64,000 nucleotides of DNA from Vesta saturnalis (GCA_036346205.1 JARFJB010000982.1:1941053-2005052); one strand, 5' to 3'; counted from the stretch's first letter, positions 49,590 through 62,385 are shown. A program made the numbers and translations. Notes: generated by a model not told the origin, from the letters alone.

Positions 49590-52500
49590 CAGGGCGCGCA
49601 GAGCATGCGGCGCCTGTGTCAAAATTTTGATGGCGCCCCATTAATTAAAAACGTTTGTATCAAAACTAATATTATAAATATTTTGCATGCCTAGGTGATA
49701 AGAGCCCCAACAACTATAGGTTCGAACACTTTAATTTTAATTCTCTAGTAGCATTTTTAAGTAATACGACATGAATAAAAAATAATGAATAATTAATTTG
49801 AAATACTATAATTTTAGGCTTATGTTTAGGGACATTTAAATGACTGTTTTGTTATACTCTAACGCATTGAAATAAAAACACACAAAGATTGAAATAGTCT
49901 GTGTAAACTTTTTATTTAAAATACAAAATTACAAACACAAGAAAACAGATAAACAACAATAATAAATGAAAATATAATATTTATAATATAAACATAATAC
50001 ATATTATACGGTAAATTAAATACAAACAATGTAAATAAGTCATTAAATAAATTTTACTTTCCTAGCTGTTAGCAAAGAAAAGTTTGGATAATATCATGAA
50101 TATCAAGTTTATACAGTATGTCAGACTCAATTGAAGTTATTGCGAGATCTGATAATCTATTTTGCGCCATTGTGGAACGTAAATAACTCTTTATGATTTT
50201 TAATTTCGAAAAGATGCTCGGACGAAACTGACACAGGTAATGATAAAAGAATACGGAGTGCTACAGTAAAATTTGGAAAAACTCCTACTAAATCATTTGA
50301 ATAAATATACTGAATTATTTGGGATATATCTTTTTTGAATTCGTAATAAATACTTGACATTGTAAAATTTCTTCACATAAATCATCTGCGTCAATATCGG
50401 ACTGATTTTCATGAGTTAATTTCGCTTGTAATTTTTGCAGCAAGATAATAGATATTCTTTATTTTGTAAATTATCTAATGGATATAAAATTGGAATGAAT
50501 CCATATGTTCTTTTAATAAAGAAAATCTGTCTTGTAACGAAATTAAGGTTTGATCTATTATACAGAAATAAAATTTACTTTGAATGAATTTTCAGGATTT
50601 ACTATAGGTTGATCATGTTCATAATCAAATTGAGTAGATTTTTACGTCGTCTTAATGGCCTCGCACTACGAAATTCAGTTTCTATGTCAAACTTTTCTGC
50701 AATTAATTTGAAACTTTCAACAATTTCTGCAAAACTAGCATCAGATCGATAATTAGTTAAAATGTATTTAGTTTGTTTAATGCATCCAAAGCAAGTTGCA
50801 AATTTGTAATTTTAGATTGAAGCATTTTACTCACAAAATTTACTTGATTTAAAATATCATACCACACTTTAACGGAGCAAATAAATGGAAATGTAGAAAT
50901 TTTTCTCCTGACATTTTCCTTGGTATTTAGATTGTTCGTCGACTCTTGTGTGGTCATTGCAAATTTCAAATAATGCATCAAAACTTCTGGTAAATATTTA
51001 TAGAGAGGCTTTATGGCATCAATTCTACTTGACCAGCGTGTTTCGGATAAGGGCTTTAAAGTTAAATTAGTAACATGCTTGATTAAGATATTCCATCGAT
51101 TAGTAGACGCTGAGAAAAATTTGTATAATACTTGTATTATATTAACAAAATTTATTGTTTCATGGTATATATTAGCGGCATCATTTACAATTTGATTTAG
51201 GCTGTGATTCGCACAAGGAACATAAAAAGCTCGCGGGTTCAAATCTAAAATTCTTTTTGTAGGCCACTATATTTGCCGTGCATGTTAGAGCCATTATCAT
51301 AGCCTTGGCCTCTTATATTATTTATGCCTAAATTTAATGTTTTTAATAGATCAATAAGAAATGTTGTTAATCTAGCCCCTGTAACATCTAAAATTGGATA
51401 AAATGCTAAAAAATGTTCATGTATTTCAGTCGATCCTAATGCTAAATTGAAATGAAAGAATCGAATTATTACACTTATTTGCTCAATATGAGAAACATCC
51501 GAGTGCAATCTAATATTATTGAAAATATTTATTCTGTCGACATAAATTTATAATATGATTTTTAATATTAAAAGCCATTAAGGAAAGTATTTCGTTTTGG
51601 ATTTTGTCTCCTAGATATGTTGGCATTTTGTGAAATACAGAATCGCTATTTATACGTCGTGTTCCGATATAATAGGATCAAACTTTTCTAGCATTTCAAT
51701 ACATTTTAAAAATTACTATTGTTGCGATTGTAAAGATTATTGCTTTTGCCTCGAAGTGCTAAATTTTGTTTACATAAAAATTGAATTACATAAATTATTC
51801 GTTTTATTCATACCATCGTTTACTTTCAATGTCTAATATTGTTGCTGTAAATAATCAACAGTAGTTTTATTTTTGAACGATAGAAGCAACTCTGTCCATT
51901 TTTGTAGTTAGTAAAGTGAGTGGAAGTTTTTCATGGCGGTTCAGGTACATTGCTATATGATGCCAGTCATTAAATCCCTGAATAAATCTATTTTGCTGAG
52001 AAGGTTCGAAAAGTTTACAACAAAAGCAATAAACATTATTTTTCGTAATTGAGTAAATCAACCAATTTCTATTACATTCTTCACCATTTTTAAGTTTCTC
52101 TTATAGTAACTTTCAGAAAATTTTCGACCCAACAAATCGCGCGGAAAATTAAAGTTTTTATTTGTTTAGGACCCGTTTTATAATAGCTTGCCTAGATATG
52201 TGAGATATTGGTTCCGGCCAAAGCCCTGGGTCTTCAAATGCACATATATTTATTGTATCTGTACCTGTCTCTTCAGTATAGTCCCCAGATCCAAAAACAG
52301 GGTAATTTCTTCAACGATTTGATTATCTTCACTGGGAGTTGGTCCTGGCTGACTTCGTATTTTGAATTCATCTACACTGCAACCGGGTACTGATTCCTGA
52401 ATTGAATCTGGCGGATAATCTTGGTCAGTTCTGGTCGTTTGTTTCGTAAAATACTGTGTTAGTCTTGAAGCATTTTTCTCTTGTTCTTCTTGGCGTCTTT

Positions 52501-53279
52501 TTATTAATTAAATTTTGATGCCCGGAGAGTTTCTTTTCTTTCTTTCTTGAGACATCTAAATAAAAATATTCAATAAATGTAATTATTCTATTACCAAAAG
52601 TCTTGTTTGCGTTATTAGCTTTAGTTTTGCTTTAATTATAGGAAAGTATGAAGTAACATTTTCGAATAATTTCGCTTTTATTACTTTTTTTCTAGATTTT
52701 GCAAACATGATCGCTACCCTATTGGGAAATGCGTATTGTTATGTATGTATGTTTATTTTAAATGCAAAATAGCTTACCTTTAATCTTTAATGCTCTTGAT
52801 ATTCTTAAATTCACATTCACTCACAAATATTTTAAAATACAAGGTACATAAATTCTGCACTAGTGCAGTACTGCTTGCTGAAGGAGAATGAAGCAAATAA
52901 TATGTTTGTTCAATCATAGACGATTTCAAGTAATGCATGTTTTAACAAGACTAAACGACTTAGAACGCTTGCGCTTCATTTTGTAAATTCGTGAATGGAC
53001 AAATTTCCGCCGCCGTCGCCGCGCGCTACCGCCCCGCGGCTATATATCCATCGGCGATTTAATATGAAGAGTCCACTGTATACATGATATTAACACGACT
53101 ATACGAACTATTTATGTTAGAACAAGAGATCATAAATAAGTTATAATAAAATAAGGCGATATTGAATTATTTTAATCGCAACCTATAACGAATTTTGAAT
53201 TTATATACATTTTAAGGCGCCTTTGGCCTCCTGGCGCCTGTGTTCGCTGACACATTCGACACGTGGACGGCGCGCCCTG
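49590..53279 (-). mobile_element. hAT element, 3.69 kb, perfect 8-bp target duplication
   Basis: Termini CAGGGCGCGC (49590) and GCGCGCCCTG (53279), flanked on both sides by TCTGTACG (49582-49589 and 53280-53287). Both are classic hAT hallmarks. GC-rich ends contrast with the AT-rich interior. The transposase is on the minus strand. Confidence 0.92.
50069..52555 (-). pseudogene. hAT transposase (ZMYM1-like), decayed
   Basis: Minus strand, ATG at 52553-52555 (MSQERKKR). A TTF-type zinc finger follows (NWLIYSITKNNVYCFCCKLF ... GFNDWHH, about 51950-52075). The RNase H-like core has an IRGQGYDNGSNMHGKYSGLQ block (51255-51315), YVPCANHSLN (51200-51230) and SETRWSSR (51030-51054). The C-terminal dimerisation domain has SLPVSVSS, then after a frameshift FSKLKIIKSYLRSTM and RLSDLAITSIE, ending at TAA 50069-50071. 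The order and motifs match ZMYM1-like hAT proteins. Several frameshifts and stops (for example near 52520 and 50210) mean no full-length product. Confidence 0.85.
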
Positions 53280-53498
53280 TCTGTACGTTTTGTATTGTTT
53301 TGATCATCAATATGCTTCTGACGCCTTGTGCCACGTATCATGTGGTGAATTTGTTTAAATGTAGCTTCCAACGTTGCAGTTTAATGTCATTTTGAATGGC
53401 CGTTAGAAGAAACGGCGCATCGCCTAGCATTAATTCTTTTATGAGGCTTCTCAGGGCTATAACGCTAGCTGAAGCTTTAACACTATTTAATGAACACG

Positions 53499-53499
<1 letters not shown>

Positions 53500-53571
<72 letters not shown>

Positions 53572-53575
53572 GTGT
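53500..53575. repeat. (TA)n then (TG)n microsatellite
   Basis: About 68 bp of TA followed by TGTGTGTGTA. Confidence 0.95.
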
Positions 53576-53814
53576 GTGTATAAATATCCAATATTTCTGC
53601 AACAGTGGAAGAGCAGAGCCGTTTGGTGCACTGAACCAATGCTATGACGATGTTATGTAATTGATTAAAAAGGTATTTATTATTATAAAAGGATTTTATT
53701 CGGGAACAGATTTGTTAAAAGGTATCTTTTCCGCATAGCATAGCATTCCTTTGTTAAGTATCTCTATAAGAACAAAAATTGCATTGTATATTTTACGGCG
53801 GACGATGTGGCCCG

Positions 53815-54150
53815 AGTGGATTGGTAGACGTTGTGACCAAATAGATCTTAGACCAATTCTAGAAGTGGGTGTTGTGACCAGTGCAAGTCGGTGGAGGTTG
53901 TGACCAAATTTAATGGTGGTTTTACGACCGAAAAGAAAATGGTCGTTACGACCAACGTCGGTGGGCGACATTACCAGAAGGCGTCGGTGAACGTTGTGAC
54001 CGGAGTGGAGGTTATGACCAAATTTAAAATGGACATTGTGACCAGCGTGGCATAATATGCGGTGGGCGTTATGAATAAAGTGGACGTTATGGCCAAATTT
54101 AAAAGTGGACAGTGTGACCAAGATGGCGGTGGGCGTTGTGTCCAGAACCC
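53815..54150 (-). repeat. GGTCACAACGTCCAC-type minisatellite, copy 2
   Basis: On the minus strand it repeats the units of 44200-44455, including the CCGCCATCTTGG and TTTTAAATTTGG linkers in the same order. So it is a diverged inverted copy 9.4 kb away. Confidence 0.8.
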
Positions 54151-55382
54151 ACTTTAAGTGCTACTTACATGATTGATAGTGAAAAATTATTTAAGTTGTT
54201 TATATAAAATAAGCGGATGATTTAATTTACTATTCATGTTAATAAAGATACGACCTTTAGTTTAGAAGGTTATAATTTGAAACCTATGTAATTCCGCACA
54301 GTTGACCTAATGAGTATGCGGCTTTAATATTTCTATACCAAATGTCTTTGAGAGATGATATTACACAGATTATCTGCAGTGCAGTTCCCATTGAGCAATA
54401 GATATTTGCATGCAATACATTAGGTACTCACCTCAAAATAATTACAGTATGATAAAAAATCTTCATTAGTACTTCATAGATAACTTAACAGCAAAAGGCC
54501 ACACTAGGTAATATCAAATCTGAAACAATCACAAATTTAAAACAATAACAAATCACAAACACAATCACCTACTCAGAAACACTGTAATTACGGTACCCAA
54601 CAGAAACACGAAAAAGAATTGAATCTGTTTAAATTATAGTGCTTTACATTTTTGCAGCGACACCTAAGTAGAAATACTTAAGCGCTATTTTGTTATAATA
54701 GTTTTATCACGTGCATGTTGGAGCAGCTGCTCAATAAAGGGAGAATTTATGTATACCAAAGGCATTAAAAATAAGTATATTTTTGTTACCCATCAAGTGC
54801 TTTGCCATTTGCAATATGTTATACGTGTATATCTGTGCTGGCCATGTAGATTTACCCGACAGATCATCAAATTTCATTTGAACTCAGTGATGCAAACTTT
54901 TATTTTGAACCAAGTATTAGAAAAATTGTAGTGCAGACATGGTAGCACCCAATTTTTGCAGCACCTAGTATTCTAGTTATGTCAAAACAAACAATATTTA
55001 GTATTAATTTTTATTACACTTCACTGACTGGCCGATGATCTTATCAATGTTATTATAATAATATCAATTTTGTATTTATGACAAATGTGGTATTAATGTT
55101 TTCTATATTAGCAAATGACTGCTTCATCAACCATCTTTATTGATGTGTGAGCATTAAAAGTAGAAATGCAATTGTCTAATTTTACCTTGAAACCATATCA
55201 AGAATTTTCATTTATAAGTATATAATGAAAAACTAATGTAAAATGTGTTAATACAATAAGCAGTGCTGTAATACCATTATCGAAAACTTAAGAACTAATA
55301 AAAAACAAACATCTTTTTGTTAAAATTAAAAAAGAACTTTTACATACAAAAAAACATATACAACAAATACATAAATAAGAGT
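54151..55382. other. Spacer downstream of kinesin gene
   Basis: AT-rich, no recognised gene. It probably includes the 3' flank of the minus-strand kinesin transcript near 55300-55382. A 60-codon plus-strand frame at 54749 has no motif. Confidence 0.5.
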
Positions 55383-57788
55383 TTATTTATTATTTGGAGA
55401 TAAAGGCATTTTGGTTGGTAATTCTTCACGTAAACATTCGACACCATTAAATATAACTTGAGCACCTCCACCACATGTAGGAACAATATCTCCTTTATAA
55501 AGTTTTGTTTCCACATCACCTGTTCTGTCCGATTCTTGTGCTATTAAACAATATTTATTCTGCTTAGGATTAGTAATATCAGTTGCTTTTTTCAGTTTAT
55601 CAACAGACTTTCTCCTTTTCATAGAAGGTTGTAGTACTGTATGTAAAGGTACAGGTTTAATAGAATTATGCTCTAACCAAACTTCTCCGACATGTCTAGT
55701 TACTCTATTGCTAACAACATTACGTTCATTAGTTGATTCACTAGTATGTAAAGGTGTATTTTCTTTAAATTCTCTCATAGATACGGGAAGGGCAATTTCT
55801 GGTCGAGTTGGTGTAAATTCAACATCCATATCACTCTCTATTAATTCCTTTACTTTTTTCAGTTTTAAATCTCGTGCCTGCTTTTCAATTTCTAATTCTT
55901 GTCTTTGCTGACGTAATTTATCATCAAATTCTTGGTTTAACTTTTCTGCTTGTAATACTAATTTTTGTTTATTTTTTTCTTGTTCTAAACAGTTTTGATT
56001 AAGTTTGAGGTTTTTTTCATCAATTGTTAATTGAAGGTTTTGTATCAATTGTTGCTGATCATTATTTTTTGTCTGGTAATCATGAAATAAGGTTTCTAAG
56101 TCATTAATTTTCACATGAAAATTTTGAATTAATGACTTATCTTTCTTTAACATTGCTTTTAGGTTACGTATTTCAGATTTAGATAGTACATTTTCCTGAT
56201 TTAAATCTGTAAGACGTTTTCTAAAATGCTGTACTTTATGTTCAAACTCTCTCCTACTTAAATCCGATTTTTGTTTCCTTGCTCGAAGAATATGAGCTAA
56301 TTTATCCAAAATACCTATATTCTTTTCAGGATCTTCTAAATCCAATCTTATACTCGGAATTTTAGGGCCAAATGAAAATGATGAAGGAGTTTTTTGAGAC
56401 TTAGTAGTTTTTGGTGTTGATATATAGCCACTTTTAATAGGAGTTTTAAATTGTTGAAGATATCGTGGTTCAGCCTTTGTTACTTGTACATCCTGTGTCA
56501 CCTCCGCAAACTTCAACACCTACAATGAATATTTCCTAGATTATTTAAAAGCAAGTGCAACTAGAATATTTACCTGTAAGTTTTCTTCACTATCTTGCTC
56601 TGATGGTTTAATACACACAATCATTCTCACTTGTCCCTCACCTTCAAAAAATTCTTAAAAAGTAATGTTAGACGACTATCTCTGTATGGTACCACTCGAT
56701 TGCTACCAGTTACTTGGTTTTCCCGTAAAATTTCCATACAAGTACGTAATGTCATTAACGAATTATTAATACTGCTTGCTTCTTTTAAACGTATACCTAT
56801 TATTAGTTCTACTACAGCGCTCTGAACCAGCAAGATCCACCAAACTCAATTGACCAATTTGTATCATATTTTGAGAAGGTATTATTTCTTGAGATTTAAC
56901 TAACTGAACTACTCTTATATTAAAAATAGAATGACTACGACTAGATTCTGCATTTAACAGAGTATGTGCCATTCTCTTACGTTTTTGACCTAAAGAAAAT
57001 AATTCAAAAGCATCACTAGTAGAATAAACTTCTACTTCTTCGACACTATTAATATACATATTCCTTTGAGAATCTTCACGAATTATTTTTGATTGTAAAA
57101 CCTTATTGTTAGACTCATCTAGGAGATCGTACACTGCATTATTATATATTTCTGTGTAAGTTATAAAAACTGAATATAAACAATTTTCCTTTACAGTACG
57201 AAGCTTAATTCCATCATTTGAGTACGTTATTTTATCACCAGCTGCCTTTTTAGCAGATCGTAATCGTTTAGTACTTGACTTTGCTTCAAGAAATCTTTCT
57301 TGCAATGCTTCAGTTTCGCTTTGCACCTCAAAACCATTCATTCGATCTGATTTTATAAGAAATTTTTGGGCTTGCGATTCATTTATACTATTAAATAAAG
57401 TATTAATACAGTAGGGCATTATACCGGGATTAGTTTGATCCCCATTTAATGTATACGTTTTACCAGAACCTGTAACTCCATATGTAAATAATAATCCATT
57501 CTTTCCATTAACTAAATCTTCTAATAAAGGTAAAGCTACATGTTCAAAGACTTCTCGTTGTCCTGCATAAGATGTAAAAACGTGTCGAAATACGTAATTA
57601 CATTCTCTACGTACACTTTTAGTTTTTGCATCTGATGAAACTATTATAGTTGTAGGTGATAACAGCTTTATTGACGGTAATTCACTTTCATTTGGTAATG
57701 GTCGTAATCTACAAAAAACTTGCACTGTATCACGTAAATCTGGATTTGATAATTGTTTTTCTCGTTGATTAATTTTCGTTAAACCCAT
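55383..57788 (-). CDS. pav: Kinesin-6, KIF23/MKLP1 (pavarotti) with two frame breaks
   Basis: Known role: plus-end kinesin of the centralspindlin complex, needed for midzone assembly and cytokinesis. ATG at 57786-57788 (MGLTKINQ). The motor domain begins near residue 20: P-loop GVTGSGKT at 104-111, long kinesin-6 insertion about 145-200, switch I NAESSRSH at 279-286, switch [10 protein letters not shown] at 316-323. A 54-bp GT-AG intron (56520-56573) separates the motor end (…SEENLQ) from exon 2 (VLKFAEVTQ), which has a coiled coil (its residues about 80-235) and the MKLP1 Arf-binding-type end (GEVWLEH ... [14 protein letters not shown]). The stop is at 55383-55385. Odd: two bases appear missing near 56805-56812 after SRTNN, and one T in a T run near 56650 (FKNFF region). 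Each breaks the frame, so this is either a sequencing or assembly error or a young pseudogene. The total length of about 790 residues suits the family. Confidence 0.9.
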
Positions 57789-57941
57789 TCTGAATAATCT
57801 GATTTAATGCTATTCAATTTTAAATTAATTTTTAACGGCAAATAGCATTCAACGAACTGAACTTGTGGATGTGTCTAGTATACCTAACCATAGGTACTCA
57901 ACTTGTTTATATAACTGTAAGCATATACGTAGTATTTTACA
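57789..57941 (-). promoter_or_regulatory. Probable 5' flank of kinesin gene
   Basis: Only about 150 bp separate the start codon from the MITE at 57942. It is AT-rich and no clear TATA box or initiator can be assigned, so the promoter either lies here or reaches into the MITE. Confidence 0.35.
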
Positions 57942-58423
57942 TAAAGGTGGATTCTCGCTCGTACGCAGAAATACGTGCCGTAAAAGTACGTGCCGCTACG
58001 TAGCGTGGAAAGGCGTAAAAATGCATCGAAGTACGGAACCAAAGTGAACCACTCCCGCTCGTTCGCAGTTGGCGGTAAGCTCCTCGAAGTTATCTGGGTT
58101 TATGTTTAGCCGTTGAAGGGTTGATTTGCGGTTAAAACTGAATAAAAACAAGTTTTCTGCCCATAATTTTGAATCGTTTGAAAACAAAACAACACGTGCA
58201 CTTCCCAACTGATCGCGCGTGACGACGGCGTACTTCTGAGGCCAAAGTTGAGTTTGTACAAACTATTACGTTGTTGCTACCTACAGACAATTGCTGTGGG
58301 CTGCGTCGTGTAGGTTTGCGCGCGACACGAAACGGCACCATTCAAATACACGGGATTCAACTTTCTGCGCCAGCGAGTTTCTGGGGCATCGGTGTTCTGC
58401 GTACGAGCGAGAATCCGCCTTTA
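57942..58423. mobile_element. MITE, 0.48 kb, 29-bp TIRs
   Basis: Left TAAAGGTGGATTCTCGCTCG (continuing TACGCAGAA) and its inverted partner ending at 58423 differ by one base over 29 bp. The outermost TA may be the target duplication. GC-richer than its surroundings, with repeated TACGTGCCG. No coding capacity is recognised. Superfamily unknown. Confidence 0.8.
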
Positions 58424-58455
58424 TTAGCACGGTAAACAAGTTTTTACCAATGATT

Positions 58456-58995
58456 AACCAAGAATAGACCCAGCATTCCTTATCATTTTATAAGGAATTG
58501 TTTTGCTCCAACACAACATAGCTTTCTGGCAGCGACATAGGCAGGGACTTTGGTTATTATAACGTCAGCGTAACCAAAAAATGAACCATTAAAAACAATG
58601 CTTATATCATGTATTTTTTAATTAAAAAGTTGAAAAATGTGAAACAGTATTTGCGCTTCAGGTTAATAAGCAGACAAAACATCAATTTTCTAATTTTTGC
58701 TTTCCAGGGGTAAATAATTAATCTTACGTCTATGGTTTGTTTACTTATCGATGATTGTGCGGTTACCACTAAAATAGTCCATTTTTCTACATACTACGCA
58801 CTGTTTCACCATTATAAAACTTAAGTTATACTTATTATCACTATAAACAATAAATAATAACGTTGAACTTATCTAAACACTGCAATAATAATCAGTAAAA
58901 CAAGGTGTTGTCAACTATGGTGGCAACCATCTTCTGGCAGTTTGAGCGTATGTTGGCTCATATACAATCGTAAACAAGTAGGTCTATTCTTGGTT
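58456..58995. mobile_element. Candidate MITE, 0.54 kb, 15-bp TIRs
   Basis: AACCAAGAATAGACC at 58456-58470 and its exact inverted copy at 58981-58995. GTAAACAAGT occurs near both ends. No clear target duplication; non-coding. Confidence 0.5.
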
Positions 58996-59015
58996 GGTTT
59001 TTACTTGGAGGGGAG

Positions 59016-59472
59016 AAGTTTATTGGCGAGCCATTAGGTGAGCCTCAATCACTTTGAGCCAATAAAAACTGTTACTTTGCATGTATAATTTAATATATTT
59101 TATTTGTTATTTATACGCAAATTATATTAAAAATGTGAATTTATGATATAAATTTTATTTAAAATGGCATTTGAAAATATCTCATTAGCCGTGGCTTCAA
59201 TTATTTATTACTAAGATAACGGGCTACTAATTGTGAAATTACGGTCACAGATACACTTGCTATTAATGACAGCTGACTTATAATAGTATTCTACATTATT
59301 AGCATGTTAAATCAGTTTTTACTGACGATAGATGAAATTTATTAGCGAGTCGCCAGGCGAGACTGTAATCTCCCCGAGCCAGTGAAAACTGTTACCTTGG
59401 ATAATGTAATATGTTTTATTTTTTATTCATTCTTAAATTATATTAAACATGAGAATTTATGATATAAATTTA
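59016..59472. repeat. Tandem repeat of about 315-bp unit, 1.5 copies
   Basis: The block starting GTTTATTGGCGAGCC (about 59019) recurs, diverged, from about 59334 (ATTTATTAGCGAGTC). Shared landmarks are AAAACTGTTAC, AAATTATATTAAA and ATTTATGATATAAAT. The second unit is cut at 59472 and its remainder resumes at about 62386. Confidence 0.7.
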
Positions 59473-59947
59473 TTTTTTGCACTTCGTGGATTAAAAGTAC
59501 TATTTGGTTCCCCCATTTCGGGGACTGAAGTGTTACTTTTAATCTCTAGGGATTAAAAAATAATTTAATCTTGTTGTGGCATTGAAACAGTTTTTTTTAT
59601 GACTGTGGACCTGAACAGGCTAAATTTGGCCTATCGTGCTAAAGCACTCAGGAACACTTAGGAGGATGGATAGAGGGATAATGAATTGCCAATAGATGCC
59701 TATGAACAGCTACCTTAAATTTTCTCATATCATAAGTGAGAGGAAAGCAGGAACTAGGGAGATCACATCTGGGATTTTAAAAATAATTCATAAATTTCAT
59801 TAGCCTTGAATAGTGTAGCTTCTTTGTCAAAGTGACCTTTCTAATAATTTAAATTTATCTAGATGTTGTACTATCTCCCTTTCCTCGTGACGGAAATGTA
59901 GGTTTAACTGTTAAGTGTAATACTAATGAATAATTTTTCACTTTGCC

Positions 59948-60015
59948 CTTTTAGCTCAGTCGGAATTTTGTACTTGCAAAATAAGGATCGGGGTTCGTTA
60001 TTCAGGCTCTCGACA
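59948..60015 (+). repeat. tRNA-like SINE head or tRNA relic
   Basis: CCTTTTAGCTCAGTCGG resembles a tRNA A-box region, and GGGGTTCGTTATTC, 27 bases on, resembles a decayed B box. No cloverleaf can be closed. It most resembles the 5' head of a tRNA-derived SINE. Confidence 0.45.
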
Positions 60016-60424
60016 CTTTGAACAAATAGATTACAAGGTTTATATACATTTATTCCCTATTGTTCCTGTTATAAAACTAATTCTGTTAATTTAAACAACT
60101 TAACTATGATATAATATAAATACAAATATATTTTCCGGTGGTTTCTCCTTTTGTCGGGCGGGATCGTCCAGTTTATATACTACTTCCTGGTTGGTCCTGG
60201 GCCGGAGGGTTAGGTGGTCCTCTGGAGTTTCTGCAATATAACATTAATAGAAGGGTTGGGTTTTGACTTTTTAATTTACGTCCTTTGACTGGTTTCAATT
60301 TATACTGTTTAACTGCCGAAATAAAATAAATAGTTTTACCTGAATGCGTCCCTGTATAAACTACAGAAGTTGGTAGCAAGATAACCCTGTTATAAACACG
60401 CGTGCGATAAAACACCGAGTTCAA

Positions 60425-61249
60425 TGCTCTGCCTCTAAAGAAATAATCGATATTTTAAAGCGCCCGGTTTTCAAATGTATAAGAATAATCTAATTTTATA
60501 CCTGCTTTTCTTATGAAAATAAACTCATTCACGTTTAAATTCAATTTTGCCCTTTTAAATAAATGAAAGCTTTTCGTTTTGAAGGTAGCTTCTATACGGT
60601 AGCTGCGGATTATTTGTTTCTTTCCTATATTAATTATTTTAGTATACAGGTTTTTATTTAAATAAAAATACCTTTGTTATGTTGGCGATTTTAAAATATA
60701 AAACCTTCGTTTTCTATTAAATTGAGTCTTTCGCGTCTAACTATAATGATTTTAATTATTTAACACGAATATATTATCGGATATTTTGTTTTAAGGTATT
60801 TAATTTAAGTGTATATTATTTCGTGTATGTTATTAAAATGTTTACTACATCTTTAACAATTTTTAACTAACATTACTATGACGAAGATATTATATAACTT
60901 AGTTTATATTTAAATACCATTAATCCCAAAGATAAGTTTATTATTTAATTAAAGTTTACATTTTCATATATTATCGGATAGTTTCTGGTTTACAGGTACC
61001 AATCTTATTAATTGCAAATGGTGTAACTTACGTTTTTCGGTGGTGGCGGCGGCGGTTTTATTACAGGCGATAATTTAATACTGATGAACACGTCTAGTTT
61101 TTACGGTTACGTTTCTATATTACTGGATTAACGGCGTTAACTAGGTGTTCAGCTTAATATCCCGACGAGGGTTTAATTACAGGTACTCTGCGGTTTCTGG
61201 TACGTTTGTCGAGGTGCTTTTGTTTTAGTGTTAGTGTAAATTTGGGTAG
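60425..61249. other. Unrecognised DNA within the 2.9 kb insertion
   Basis: AT-rich, with GGTGGCGGCGGCGG near 61041. No gene recognised. A minus-strand 83-codon frame just upstream (60173-60424) also lacks motifs. Confidence 0.4.
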
Positions 61250-61480
61250 GTGGGTCTCCTTTGTTAGTAATCTGGGCAACTACCCGTTAAACCAAACAAT
61301 AGGATCTCCGGCGGTCAATGGAATATCGGGCAACTACCCTCCAAACTCCACAGTGTAGGTGTGTGCGTGGGTCTCCTTTGTTAGTAACCTGGGCAACCAC
61401 CCGTTAAACCAAACAATAGGATCTCCGGCGGTCAATGGAATGTCGGGCAACTACCCTCCAAACTCACAGTGTAGGTGTCT
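61250..61480. repeat. 117-bp tandem duplication
   Basis: Two units, 61250-61366 and 61367-61480, starting GTGGGTCTCCTTTGTTAGTA, with a handful of differences. Short frames overlapping them are not convincing genes. Confidence 0.9.
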
Positions 61481-62253
61481 AGTAATGAAAGAGTATGTCG
61501 GGCTTACAACCCTGCATATCCCTATCACCAGGTGTATAGTGCTGTATGTATCCCAACTCACATACGTTCAACTTTAGATCTCTGCAACTCTAACCCTTTG
61601 ACTTCGGTGATGCTATCGAATCGCGGAGTCGCGATTTCTACTTCGAACGGCTGTTACAGGCCGGCGGTTTTAAACGGTAGCAGTCGGCGCGAACGCGACG
61701 ATAGAGCACACGATTTCTATTCGGATTCTTCTGGTAGCGCGAGATTGATAAAAGGTTTATTAAAAAGAGAGTCTATAAAAGCAGCGCGTGCCGCGTTTTT
61801 ATAAAGAATTCGCAAGGGTGGTTACGAAACTTTGGTGGTGAGATTCCGTAGGCCAGTATTGGCGGAAGATGCTCTGACGTATACAAACTTTTAAACGCTT
61901 TTGGGATTTACGTCTGGAGGGAGAATGCATGATTAATTATTGTGCAATTTTCTGCAACGTTATGAAATATGTTTAACTTTACTAAAATTTCTACGAATTT
62001 TTATAATTGCTTGCACCTGTGCATTTAGCGAGTCACTTTATCTTAATAAATTCCGTGAATATTATATTAATACTGGTATTTTACTTATCAAATAATTAAT
62101 TATGACAGGAAAATTTTGAATAAAGGACGGCGTCTTGCTAATAAACTTTAGGAAACTAATTAATAATAGTAAAAAATTGGGATATCCGACGGCGTCCCTT
62201 TACAATGTAATATTTTAATTTTCAGAAAATAATATAATTATTTCTATTATTAC
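61481..62253. other. Unrecognised DNA, one 109-codon frame
   Basis: The plus-strand frame at 61475-61804 is Ser/Arg-rich (GSSRRERDDRAHD near its end) and GC-richer than its surroundings. It has no recognised domain and partly overlaps the tandem duplication, so it is left as unassigned. Confidence 0.4.
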
Positions 62254-62385
62254 TCCACGAAGTGCAAAAAATAGTGTAGATACCACGGGATTGAAGTTCC
62301 TTAATCCCTTGAAAGCCCTCGACCAACAAACTCTATTCGCGGGATTAAATGAGTTACTTCAATCCCTTGTTATCTAATATACTAT

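Larger units (their letters stand above)
59471..62385. mobile_element. About 2.9 kb insertion in tandem repeat, TIR TTTTTTGCACTTCGTGGA
   Basis: The inserted block is bounded by comparing the two tandem units. TTTTTTGCACTTCGTGGA at 59473-59490 has an exact inverted match at 62254-62271, followed by a small hairpin region (GGGATTGAAGT...ACTTCAATCCC, about 62289-62366). It contains a tRNA-like SINE head, a duplicated 117-bp block, and otherwise unrecognised AT-rich DNA. No transposase found. Confidence 0.5.

Noticed and set aside
59948..60015. Functional tRNA gene
   Set aside because: A-box-like and B-box-like segments exist, but acceptor and anticodon stems cannot be paired.
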